Origin: Alphaproteobacteria bacterium
Lineage (GTDB): Bacteria; Pseudomonadota; Alphaproteobacteria; DSM-16000; Inquilinaceae
DNA: 64,000 bases
NCBI GenBank assembly: GCA_028281265.1
Contig: JANQKE010000117.1
Location: 54,564-118,563 of the forward strand
Direction: 5' to 3'
Shown one piece after another: positions 8,499 through 16,588 of the stretch. The notes under the pieces are model-generated. The model saw nothing but the letters and a program-made list of their open reading frames with translations. It did not search any database and was not told the origin of the DNA. Numbering within the stretch: position 1 is the first letter of the stretch; each line of letters opens with the position of its first letter. Made by a program: the position numbers and the translations under genes.

Positions 8499-8595
8499 TA
8501 GAGCATCCTGCGTCCGAACGGACGCAGGATGCTCTAACTCTTTAAATTAGATCAACCTGCGTTCAGATGAGTCCATCTGAACGCAGGTTGATCTA
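8499..8595 (+). repeat. Family A double-palindrome element, copy 1 (canonical)
   Basis: Two perfect hairpins. The first (8499-8536) has arm TAGAGCATCCTGCGTCCG, 18 bp, with AA loop. An 11-base linker ACTCTTTAAAT follows. The second (8548-8595) has a 22-bp arm beginning TAGATCAACCTGCGTTCAG with a 4-base loop. The two inner arms, which flank the linker, are also complementary to each other at 12 of 14 core positions. Other copies lie at 17.8, 23.2 and 35.4 kb. The strong stems could stop transcription after hemB. Confidence 0.9.
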
Positions 8596-8623
8596 GTGGC
8601 GGCACGTGACGGAGCGCATACTC

Positions 8624-8722
8624 ATGGGCAAGGACTGGTTCGAGAAGCTGTCGATCGTGTTGATCGGCATCGGCGGAACGGGGCTGTTTCTATACGGCCT
8701 CGGAACCCTCGTCATCGCCTGA
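8624..8722 (+). CDS. 32-residue single-span membrane mini-protein
   Basis: Short ORF: ATG at 8624, TGA at 8720-8722, with GGAG nine bases upstream. The product starts MGKDWFEKLSIVLIG and continues as one hydrophobic, Gly-rich helix to the end (GGTGLFLYGLGTLVIA). The charged N-terminus followed by a membrane span is typical of small inner-membrane proteins. No homologue recognised. It begins 28 bp after a family A element and converges with the yheT-like gene. Codon use and the ribosome site make it credible but unproven. Confidence 0.5.
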   Translation: MGKDWFEKLSIVLIGIGGTGLFLYGLGTLVIA

Positions 8723-8742
8723 GCGATAGGCCGTCCCGCGCT

Positions 8743-9789
8743 CTAGGCGAGCGTCAGCCGGTCGAGAAAACTGATCGTCAGTCGGTCGTGCCAGGGATAC
8801 CGGCTCCCCTTGGTGTGGAATCCGACATGACCGCCGCTGGGCGGATAGACCGTCAGCACGATCGCCGGCTTGGTCTCTTCGACTTGCTGATAGCTGGCGA
8901 TCGGGATCCACGGGTCGTCCCGCGCGTGCAGGATGATGGTGGGTATGCGGATGTGCCGGACGAACCCCCTGGCCGAGCAGGCCTCGTAGTAGGCGTCGGC
9001 CCCCTCGAATCCGTTGCGCGGAGCCACGAAGCCGTCATCGAAGGCGTAGACGGTGCGGGCCGCCCGGGCAGCCCGCTGCTCGGCATCGCTGGGATCGGCC
9101 GCACCGGCCAGGCTGTCCCGGATCAGCTTGCGCAGCATCCAATGGTGATAGACCCGGTTCCGGGGTCGCATGATGGTGCGCTGGGCGGCCTTGAGGTCGA
9201 CGGGGGCGGAAACCGCGACCGCCCCCAGCACACCGGGCACCCGCCCCCGTTCCCCCAGGAATTTGAGCAGCGCGTTGCCGCCCAGGCTGTAGCCGATGAT
9301 CACGACGCCCTCGCCGGCGATCTGCGGGGCGAGCTGGGCCAGTACGGCGGCGAGATCGCCGGTCCGCCCGGCATGGTACATGCCGCGGCACAGGCTCCGG
9401 GTCGGTCCGGCTCCGCGCAGATTGAGCCGCATGACCCGATAGCCCTCGTGCAGGAGAGCCTTGGCGGTGGTCAGCATGTAGCTGGAGGTCTCGCACCCCG
9501 CCAGCCCGTGCACCAGCATCACCAGCGGTGCGCCTTCCCGCTCCACCAGCGGCCGGTTGAGCGTGCCCAGCAGCCGGTCGCCGCTGCCGTCCGGCATCGG
9601 GAAGGTGAACCGCACCTGATCGAAGCCCTCGGCCTCCAGGTCGACCCGTCCCAGACCGGCCAGTTCGAACAGGGTGTTGCGGAGCGTCTGCAGATCGCCG
9701 CCCACCCATGGCAGGCGGGACCGAAACGGCGGTATCGGGACCGTCAGGCTGACCCGGCTGGAGCGGCGAGATGTGGTGCTATCCGTCAT
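8743..9789 (-). CDS. YheT family alpha/beta hydrolase
   Basis: 348-residue hydrolase. Features of the YheT/EMB8 group are PWVGGDLQTL at about residues 27-36, VMLVHGLAGCETSSYM, RLNLRGAGPTR, the nucleophile elbow IGYSLGGNALLKFLGE, the acid in ILHARDDPWIP, and a C-terminal His in GGHVGF. The substrate is unknown; family members are esterases. The ATG at 9789 follows the conserved domain start and overlaps the 3' end of the upstream hydrolase by 11 bp. Last gene of the decarboxylase/SDR/hydrolase operon. Confidence 0.88.
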   Translation of the reverse strand: MTDSTTSRRSSRVSLTVPIPPFRSRLPWVGGDLQTLRNTLFELAGLGRVDLEAEGFDQVRFTFPMPDGSGDRLLGTLNRPLVEREGAPLVMLVHGLAGCETSSYMLTTAKALLHEGYRVMRLNLRGAGPTRSLCRGMYHAGRTGDLAAVLAQLAPQIAGEGVVIIGYSLGGNALLKFLGERGRVPGVLGAVAVSAPVDLKAAQRTIMRPRNRVYHHWMLRKLIRDSLAGAADPSDAEQRAARAARTVYAFDDGFVAPRNGFEGADAYYEACSARGFVRHIRIPTIILHARDDPWIPIASYQQVEETKPAIVLTVYPPSGGHVGFHTKGSRYPWHDRLTISFLDRLTLA

Positions 9790-10666
9790 CGAGGAACGAG
9801 CGTACCACGGCGATCTGGTCAACGGTCATCAGCGACGGGGCATGGCCGCACCCGCGCGCTTCCCATATCTGGGCCTTCGGTCCGGAGTTTGCCATGCGCG
9901 CGACGATGTCCGGTGTGAGCAGCGGCGACGTCTCGCCGCGGATGACCAGGACCGGGCATGTCACCCGCTCCCACCAGGCCCACAGATCGACGTCTCGCCG
10001 GGGAGCCGCCGCGATCGGCTCGAAGATCGCCGGATCGACCGTGCGGGCGTAGCCGCCGCCCGCCTCGGCGACCAGGCCATAGGCGAACAGATGCCGGTAA
10101 TCCTCCTCGGTCAGCGACCCGAACCCGGCGACCGCCTGCCGAATCCCGGCCTCGGCCGCGATGCGCGTGTCGAACCGGAGCGCCGATGCCCCCGCCGCGA
10201 TACCGGCCAGGGCCTCGGCGGACAGAAACGGTCCGACATCGTTGAGCACCAGGCGCCGGATCGGCGATCCCGGCGATGCCGCCAGGGCCAATCCGACCAA
10301 CCCGCCCATCGACGTGCCGACCCAATCCACCCGCTCGGCCCCCAGGGCAGCCAACAGCACCGCCATATCCGCACAATACTGGGGCAAGGCGTAGTGCGAC
10401 GGATCGCGCAACCGGTCGCTGAGGCCGCGGCCGACGATATCGGGACAGACCACCCGGTGCTGCGGGCTCAGCGCTTCGGCCAACCGGTCGAAGTCGCGGC
10501 CGTTCCGGGTCAGACCGTGAACGCAGACGACCGGACAGGGGGACGCGACCGGTCCGCAATCGGTGAACGCCATCCGGTGGAAGCCCGACGGCGACAGGCA
10601 CCGGACGGACCCGTGACGCACGGCAACCGCCCCGCGATCGGTCGGCTGGCCCGCGGGTCCGTTCAT
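9779..10666 (-). CDS. Alpha/beta hydrolase
   Basis: 295-residue hydrolase with HG oxyanion segment (VVCVHGLTRNGRDFD), PDIVGRGLSDR, nucleophile elbow WVGTSMGGLVGLALA, acid strand VLVIRGETSPLLTPD, and terminal GHAPS histidine. The arrangement is that of 2-hydroxymuconate/enol-lactone-type hydrolases and other small esterases; the substrate is not evident. The ATG at 10666 overlaps the SDR stop as ATGA, which supports this start. Co-transcribed with the decarboxylase and SDR upstream and the YheT-like gene downstream. Confidence 0.85.
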   Translation of the reverse strand: MNGPAGQPTDRGAVAVRHGSVRCLSPSGFHRMAFTDCGPVASPCPVVCVHGLTRNGRDFDRLAEALSPQHRVVCPDIVGRGLSDRLRDPSHYALPQYCADMAVLLAALGAERVDWVGTSMGGLVGLALAASPGSPIRRLVLNDVGPFLSAEALAGIAAGASALRFDTRIAAEAGIRQAVAGFGSLTEEDYRHLFAYGLVAEAGGGYARTVDPAIFEPIAAAPRRDVDLWAWWERVTCPVLVIRGETSPLLTPDIVARMANSGPKAQIWEARGCGHAPSLMTVDQIAVVRSFLDDG

Positions 10667-11418
10667 AGGCCCATCAGGGGACGGGCTTCGGGATCGCGGA
10701 TATCGATCTCTCCCCCGGCCCAGCGATCGGCGGCCGGTGTGCACAACCACAGCATCGCCTTGGCAGGCTCGCTCGGCGGGGCCAGATCGCCGCGGGGGAT
10801 CTGGCTTACCCGGTTGATGCCGGAGGCGCGGATCGTCACCTGCATCTCGGTATCCACCACGCCGGGGCGGAACCCGAAGGCGCGGATCGTCTCGCCATGC
10901 TCGGTCGCCAGGGCACGGGTCAGCATGGTCAGCCCGGCCTTGGAGGCGCAATAGCTGCTCCACCCTTCCAGGATGTTCGACGCCGCCCCGGAGGAGATGG
11001 TGATCACCGTCCCGCCGCCGGCGGCGACCATCGTCGGCACGATCGCCCGGACCACATGGTAGGCACCGGTCAGGTTGATCCGGATCGCGCGCGCCCAATC
11101 GGCCGGGTCCGTTTCGAGGACGTCGCCGATCGGCTCGATCACCCCGGCGTTGTTGATCAGGATATCGGCGGGACCGAGCGCCTTGCATGCCGCCTCGGCG
11201 AACGCGGCCACCTGGGCGTAGTCGGCGACGTCGCAGGCGTGAAACGAGGCCTGGCCGCCGGCCGCCCGGATGTCGCCGGCGATCGCCTCGACCCGGTCCG
11301 TATTGCGGGCGGCCAGGGCGACCCTGGCCCCGGCGGCGGCGAACGCCCGGGCTGCCGCCGCCCCGATGCCGCGGCTGGCACCGGCGATGTAGACGGTCTT
11401 GCCGGTCAAGTCGGTCAT
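10663..11418 (-). CDS. Short-chain dehydrogenase/reductase
   Basis: 251-residue SDR. Cofactor motif VYIAGASRGIGAAAARAF near the N-terminus, DVADYAQVAAF, structural NNAG, catalytic Ser in ITISSGAAS, and the YCASK active-site pair. The Gly-rich motif lacks a clear Asp/Arg selectivity residue, so NAD versus NADP cannot be settled by eye. Its start overlaps the decarboxylase stop (ATGA) and its stop overlaps the next hydrolase start (ATGA), so the four genes form a tight operon. The substrate is unknown. Confidence 0.88.
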   Translation of the reverse strand: MTDLTGKTVYIAGASRGIGAAAARAFAAAGARVALAARNTDRVEAIAGDIRAAGGQASFHACDVADYAQVAAFAEAACKALGPADILINNAGVIEPIGDVLETDPADWARAIRINLTGAYHVVRAIVPTMVAAGGGTVITISSGAASNILEGWSSYCASKAGLTMLTRALATEHGETIRAFGFRPGVVDTEMQVTIRASGINRVSQIPRGDLAPPSEPAKAMLWLCTPAADRWAGGEIDIRDPEARPLMGL

Positions 11419-12623
11419 GCGGCGGCGATCTCTCTCAACTCCGAAGCGGGCAGCTCGATGCCGTGGAACGGGGCATCGCGCAGGAACACGAACCGGTCCG
11501 AATAGAACCCGTTGAACCCGGTCCGGCAACAGGTCGAATAGGCCCCGGTCTGCCCGATCTCGATATAGTCCCCCTCTGCCACATCGGCCGGCAGCCAATG
11601 CGGGCCGGGCATACTGTCGACCGGATCGCAGGTCGGCCCGAACAGCCGGAAGGGCATCAGCTCCGCCCCGTCGGGCGCGCCGCCGAGGCGATGGCGCCGC
11701 ACAGGCAGGTGAATCCCTTCGAACCGAAACTCCGACAGGCCGCCATAGACCCCGTCATTGATGTGCAGGGCGTCGCCACGGCGCAGCTCCACCCGGGCGA
11801 CGATCGACATCGCGTCGGCGACCAGGGCCCGCCCCGGCTCGCAATACAGATCCGCCGCGGTGAAGCCGTGGTCCCGTCGGGCCGCGTCGATCACGGAGAA
11901 GTAGTCGGACCAGTCGGGCGGGGTCACGCCCTGGTAGCGGACCGGAAAGCCGCCCCCGACATCGAGCAGATCGACCGGCACGCCGGCGGCCCCAGCACCC
12001 TGCCCGGCAAGCGCGATCGACCGGGCGTAGGCCGAGGGCGACAGACACTGGCTGCCGACGTGAAAGGCGATGCCGAGCCGCCGAGCCAGCGGCCGGCAGC
12101 GACGCAACAGCTCGACGAACTCGGCCCCGTCGACCCCGAACTTGCCGCCGAGGTCGCAGACCGCCTGCTTGCGCGGCGTCGCCATGCGGACGAACAGGTC
12201 GAGATCCGGCGCCCGACCGGTCGCTTCCATGACCTTGGCGAGCTCATCGGGGTGATCGAGGACGAAGCTGCGCACGCCGTAGCGGTGGTAGGCCTGTCCG
12301 ATCGCCCGGCGGGACTTCACCGGATGCATGAAATGGCACACCGGCTCGGCCTGACCGTTCGACAGGTCGTCGATCACCAGATCGTTGACGGCCTCGATCT
12401 CCGGCAGGGAGGCGGTATCGAAATGCCGCACACCGCCATCGACCAGCGCGCGCAGCAGCCTTCGGTCCGGATTGCACTTCACGGCATACATCACCGTGCC
12501 AGGGAAGCCGGTGACGAATGCCGCCGCCGCCGTCCGCGCCGCCCTGGGCCGCAGGCAGTGGACGGGGTCTTCCGGCTGCAGAGCCGCAATCATCTCGGCG
12601 GCGGAACCGAAGGTCTGGGTCAT
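11415..12623 (-). CDS. Type III PLP-dependent decarboxylase, ornithine/lysine decarboxylase family
   Basis: 402-residue alanine-racemase-fold decarboxylase. The PLP lysine is in VMYAVKCNPDRRLL. Other family motifs are FHVGSQ, DVGGGFP, CEPGRALVADA (phosphate binding) and FGPTCDPVDSM, with the Cys and Asp of the eukaryotic-type ornithine decarboxylase active site. The expected product is putrescine or cadaverine for polyamine synthesis. The acid-Asp motif fits ornithine decarboxylase, but lysine/ornithine bifunctionality cannot be excluded. It heads an operon with an SDR and two hydrolases, an unusual company for this enzyme. Confidence 0.9.
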   Translation of the reverse strand: MTQTFGSAAEMIAALQPEDPVHCLRPRAARTAAAAFVTGFPGTVMYAVKCNPDRRLLRALVDGGVRHFDTASLPEIEAVNDLVIDDLSNGQAEPVCHFMHPVKSRRAIGQAYHRYGVRSFVLDHPDELAKVMEATGRAPDLDLFVRMATPRKQAVCDLGGKFGVDGAEFVELLRRCRPLARRLGIAFHVGSQCLSPSAYARSIALAGQGAGAAGVPVDLLDVGGGFPVRYQGVTPPDWSDYFSVIDAARRDHGFTAADLYCEPGRALVADAMSIVARVELRRGDALHINDGVYGGLSEFRFEGIHLPVRRHRLGGAPDGAELMPFRLFGPTCDPVDSMPGPHWLPADVAEGDYIEIGQTGAYSTCCRTGFNGFYSDRFVFLRDAPFHGIELPASELREIAAA

Positions 12624-12928
12624 GTCGCGTCAACACCCCCTTGTTGCATCGCGCAAGCTGTGAATCGTCGGGACGAACGGCAAACGGCGGCACCCGTCGG
12701 CCAATGGTCTCGGCCCGGCGAGCGCCGCCGTCACCGCAAAGATGCGACGTTCGGCGGCACAAGGAAAGCTGCCCGATTCACATGGCAGAAAAGTGCTGAG
12801 ACCATCGAGTATCGTGCCGATTCCGATGACCTCGTGACGATGCCGGAGTTGACGCCGCCCGCGACCTGGCCGCATCCGTCTTCGCCCATGCCAGCAACCG
12901 ACCGCACCGTCGAGGAGACCGACCCGCC
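12624..12928. other. Divergent intergenic region, decarboxylase / CoA transferase
   Basis: No convincing gene. It holds the upstream regions of two divergent genes. An inverted repeat with 8-bp arms (ACGGCGGC at 12684-12691, GCCGCCGT at 12724-12731) is visible. An AAGGGGG sequence lies about 12 bases before the decarboxylase ATG, and GAGGAG at 12914-12919 serves the CoA transferase. No clear -35/-10 pair was recognised. Confidence 0.4.
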
Positions 12929-14152
12929 ATGGTGGCCGACCCCGCTTCCGACCCCGCCGCGCCGACGGACCCGAAGACGATGCCGGGGCCGCTTGCCGGT
13001 GTGGTCGTGGTCGACCTCACCCGGGTGCTGGCCGGGCCGTTCGCCACCATGACCCTGAGCGATCTCGGCGCCCGGGTGATCAAGGTCGAAACCCCGCAGG
13101 GCGGCGACGACGCCAGGGGGTTCGGGCCGTTCGTCGACGGTAAGTCAGCCTATTTCGGGTCCCTCAACCGGGGCAAGGAATCGATCGCCCTCAACCTCAA
13201 GGACGCCGACGACCGGGCCCTGTTCGACCGGCTGCTGGCCCGGGCCGACGTGCTGGTGGAGAACTACCGGCCCGGCGCGATGGAGCGGCTGGGCTATGGC
13301 TGGGAGGCCTTGCACCAGCGCCATCCCCGGCTGATCTATGCTGCGACGAGCGGTTTCGGCCATACCGGCCCGGCCAGGGACCGCCCCGCCTACGATATGG
13401 TGGTCCAGGCGATGGGCGGGATCATGAGCCTGACCGGCCATGGCGAGGGGCCGCCGACGCGGGTCGGCACCTCGGTCGGCGACATCACGGCCGGGCTGTT
13501 CACGACGGTCGGGATCAACGCGGCCCTGTACCATCGGGCACAAACCGGGCTCGGCATGAAGATCGACGTGTCGATGCTCGACTGCCAGATCGCGATCCTG
13601 GAGAACGCCCTGGCCCGCTACTTCGCGACCGGCCGGGTACCGGGTCCGATGGGCGCGCGGCACCCCTCGATCACCCCGTTCGAGGCGTTCCGGACACAGG
13701 ACGGATACATCGTCATCGCCGCCGGCAATGATGGGCTGTTCGCCAGCCTGGCAGCGGCCTTGGGTGCCCCCGACCTGGCCCGGGACCCCCGGTTCGCGAG
13801 CAACCCGGCCCGGACCACGCATGTCGAGGCGCTGAAGGAGGCCCTGGAGGCGCGACTGACGACGGCCCCGACAGCGGCGTGGCTCGACGCCTTGGAAGCC
13901 GCCGGCGTACCGTGCGGGCCGATCAACGATGTCGGCCAGGCCCTGGCCCAGCCCCAGATCGCCGCGCGCAACATGGTGGTCGACGTCACCGACCCGGGCG
14001 GCACACCCCTCAAGGTCGCCGGCAACCCGATCAAGCTGTCGGCCTTCGAGGATCCGTCGACCCGGCCGCCGCCACCGTCTCTCGATAGCGACCGCGCGCG
14101 CATCCTGGCATGGTTGACGGCCGCGGAGACCGAGACGGCCCGATCCGCCTGA
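12929..14152 (+). CDS. CaiB/BaiF family (class III) CoA transferase
   Basis: 407-residue class III CoA transferase moving CoA between carboxylic acids. Seen: VVVVDLTRVLAGPFATMTLSDLGARVIKVE at the N-terminus, SLNRGKESIALNLK, and the catalytic Asp in RPAYDMVVQAMGG. IGTTPF-type spacing is replaced by RHPSITPFEAFRTQDG. Substrate not predictable; carnitine, formyl/oxalyl, succinyl or bile-acid donors are all known in the family. GAGGAG lies nine bases before the chosen ATG. It is followed 51 bp later by the acylase gene on the same strand. Confidence 0.9.
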   Translation: MVADPASDPAAPTDPKTMPGPLAGVVVVDLTRVLAGPFATMTLSDLGARVIKVETPQGGDDARGFGPFVDGKSAYFGSLNRGKESIALNLKDADDRALFDRLLARADVLVENYRPGAMERLGYGWEALHQRHPRLIYAATSGFGHTGPARDRPAYDMVVQAMGGIMSLTGHGEGPPTRVGTSVGDITAGLFTTVGINAALYHRAQTGLGMKIDVSMLDCQIAILENALARYFATGRVPGPMGARHPSITPFEAFRTQDGYIVIAAGNDGLFASLAAALGAPDLARDPRFASNPARTTHVEALKEALEARLTTAPTAAWLDALEAAGVPCGPINDVGQALAQPQIAARNMVVDVTDPGGTPLKVAGNPIKLSAFEDPSTRPPPPSLDSDRARILAWLTAAETETARSA

Positions 14153-14203
14153 CCGCGGCCGGATCGGCCTCGCCGCCCCCGCCCGCCCCAGGGAAGCTCA
14201 CCC

Positions 14204-16588
14204 ATGATCCTTCGATGGCTGATCCGGATCGCCGCGGCCCTGCTGGTGTTGAGCCTGCTGGTCGTCGGTGCGGCGTATCTGTTTGCCCGATCCTCGGTGC
14301 CCGAGCTGGCGGGCAACCATCGGGTCGCCCTTCCGGGATTGGAGGCCGAGGTGACGGTGTCGTTCGATGCCGACGCGGTGCCGCGCATCACCGCCGCCAG
14401 CGAGGCGGACGCCTATCGGGCCTTGGGCTACCTGCATGCCCGGGACCGGCTGTTCCAGATGGAAATGCAGCGCCGCGTCGGCGCCGGCCGGGTGGCGGAG
14501 ATCAGCCCGCTGGTCGCCGGCTTCGGTCTGGAGATCGACCGGTTCATGCGCGCGCTGGACGCCTACGGGGAAGCCGAGCGCAGTCTCGCCCTGCAGCCGC
14601 CGGCGGTGGTCGCCGCGCTCGAAGCCTATGCAGACGGGGTCAACGCCTATCTCGCCGAAGGGCCGCTGCCGCCGGAATTCGCCCTCCTGCAGCTCGTCCC
14701 CGAGCCCTGGGTGCCGGCCGACAGCCTGGTCTGGGGCGCGCTGATGGCCCTGCAGCTCGGCAACAACCTGCAGGACGAGATCCGCTATGCCGCGCTGACC
14801 GGCGCGTTGCCGCCGGACCGTGCGGCGGATCTGATGCCGGGCGTGACCGATCCGGGCCGGCCGACCCTTGCCCAGGCGATGCCGACCGACCGGTGGCAGC
14901 GACTCGCCCGGGCGGTACCGGCTCTCGGCCCCTCTTCGGCGTCCAATCATTGGGTCGTGGCCGGGGACGCCACCGATACCGGCGCGCCGATCCTGGCCAA
15001 CGACCCGCATCTGGGGCTGCAGGCGCCGATCCTGTGGTACCTGGCCCGGATCGAGACCCCGACGCTGACCGTAACCGGGGCGACCGTCCCCGGGCTGCCC
15101 TACACCCTGCTCGGCCACAACGGATCGGTCGCCTGGGGCTTCACCACCACCTATGCCGACACCCAGGACCTGTTCATCGAGCGGGTCGATCCCGACGATC
15201 CGTCGCGCTACCTCACACCAGGGGGGTCGGCCGCGTTCGAAACCCGGGTGGAGTCGATCGCCGTGGCCGGCGGCGAGCCGGTCACCCTGACGATCCGGTC
15301 CACGCGCAACGGTCCGGTGATCAGCGATATCGACCAGGATCTCGCCGGCATCCTGGACCCGGGAACCGAGGTCGCCGCCCTCGCCTTCGCGGCCTTGCAG
15401 GCGCCGAACACCACCCCGCACGGTATCCACGACCTCAACCGGGCCCGCACCGCCGCGGACGTGCTCGCCGCCCTGCGCCACGTCTCGGCCCCGGTCCAGA
15501 ACATCCTGTTCGCCGACACCGCGGGATCGATCGGCATGGTCGCCGCCGGGGCGATCCCGATCCGGCGGGACGGTGACGGGCTGTTGCCGGTGCCGGGCTG
15601 GGACGGCCGGTACGACTGGACCGGCTTCATCCCGTTCGAGGATCTGCCGCAGGCGCTCGATCCGCCGGCCGGCCGCCTGTTCAACGCCAACAATGCCGTG
15701 GTGGGCCCGGACTTCCCCTATCTGATCGCCCGGGAATACGACGAACCCTATCGGGCGATGCGGATCGAGGAGGTGCTGGACGCCGAAGCGGTGCACAGCA
15801 TGGCGGCGGCCGAGGCGCTGATGGCCGACACCGTCTCGATCGCCGCGCGGGAGATGCTGCCGATCCTGCTGCTGCAGGCCGAACCGATCTCCGAAGCGTC
15901 CGCCCGAGCGCTGGAGCTGTTACGGTCCTGGGACTTCCGCATGGACCGGGACCTGCCGCAGCCGCTGATCTTCCACACCTGGCTGAGTGAGCTGCGCCAT
16001 GCCCTGTTCGCCGAGCATCTCGGCGACCTCTACCCCGAGGCCGGTCGCGACGTCGCCCCCTCCCGCATCCGCCGCATCCTGACCGAACGGCCGGTATGGT
16101 GCGACCGCCGGTCCACCGCGGAGACCGAAACCTGCAGCGATCTTCTGGCCCACACGCTGCTCAGCACGGTGGAACGGCTGGAACGGGGCTATGGCGACGA
16201 CCCGGCCGCCTGGCGCTGGGGCAACAATCACACCGCCCCCCTGCAGCACCAGATCTTCGGGCGCATACCGGTGCTGGCCGACCTGATTTCGATCGAAACC
16301 GAAACCGACGGCGGGCCGTGGACCGTCAACCGCGGCAACTACCGGACCGGCACCCAAGGCTTCGCCCATGTTCACGGAGCGGGCTATCGGGCGATCTACG
16401 ATCTGGCCGACCTCGACAACAGCCGCTTCATCATCGCCACCGGCCAGTCTGGCCATCCGTTGTCGCCGCATTACGGCGATTTCGTCACCCGGTGGGCCGA
16501 CGGGTGGCATCGCCCGCTGACCGCCGATCCGGTGGCCGATACGGGCGCGGCCCTGGGTGTTCTGTATCTGGAGCCCGGGCGGCGATGA
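14204..16588 (+). CDS. Penicillin acylase family Ntn-hydrolase, exported
   Basis: 794-residue peptidase S45 family protein. Residues 5-27 are a signal-anchor segment rich in Leu/Val, so the mature enzyme is probably periplasmic. The alpha-chain region contains YLHARDRLFQMEMQRRVGAGR. The autocatalytic cleavage site is ASNHWVVAGD with nucleophile Ser247 as the new beta-chain N-terminus, followed by ANDPHLGL. C-terminal beta-chain signatures are WGNNHTAPLQHQIFG and SGHPLSPHYGDFVTRW. Substrates in the family include beta-lactams and acyl-homoserine lactones; which applies here is unknown. The stop overlaps the threonine deaminase start. Confidence 0.92.
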   Translation: MILRWLIRIAAALLVLSLLVVGAAYLFARSSVPELAGNHRVALPGLEAEVTVSFDADAVPRITAASEADAYRALGYLHARDRLFQMEMQRRVGAGRVAEISPLVAGFGLEIDRFMRALDAYGEAERSLALQPPAVVAALEAYADGVNAYLAEGPLPPEFALLQLVPEPWVPADSLVWGALMALQLGNNLQDEIRYAALTGALPPDRAADLMPGVTDPGRPTLAQAMPTDRWQRLARAVPALGPSSASNHWVVAGDATDTGAPILANDPHLGLQAPILWYLARIETPTLTVTGATVPGLPYTLLGHNGSVAWGFTTTYADTQDLFIERVDPDDPSRYLTPGGSAAFETRVESIAVAGGEPVTLTIRSTRNGPVISDIDQDLAGILDPGTEVAALAFAALQAPNTTPHGIHDLNRARTAADVLAALRHVSAPVQNILFADTAGSIGMVAAGAIPIRRDGDGLLPVPGWDGRYDWTGFIPFEDLPQALDPPAGRLFNANNAVVGPDFPYLIAREYDEPYRAMRIEEVLDAEAVHSMAAAEALMADTVSIAAREMLPILLLQAEPISEASARALELLRSWDFRMDRDLPQPLIFHTWLSELRHALFAEHLGDLYPEAGRDVAPSRIRRILTERPVWCDRRSTAETETCSDLLAHTLLSTVERLERGYGDDPAAWRWGNNHTAPLQHQIFGRIPVLADLISIETETDGGPWTVNRGNYRTGTQGFAHVHGAGYRAIYDLADLDNSRFIIATGQSGHPLSPHYGDFVTRWADGWHRPLTADPVADTGAALGVLYLEPGRR

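Noticed and set aside
8501..8595. Possible CRISPR repeats
   Set aside because: The palindromes are isolated composite elements kilobases apart, with no regular spacers and no cas genes.
14198..15796. A 532-codon minus-strand frame opposite the penicillin acylase
   Set aside because: No motif and shadow-like composition; the acylase nucleophile and beta-chain motifs are on the plus strand.
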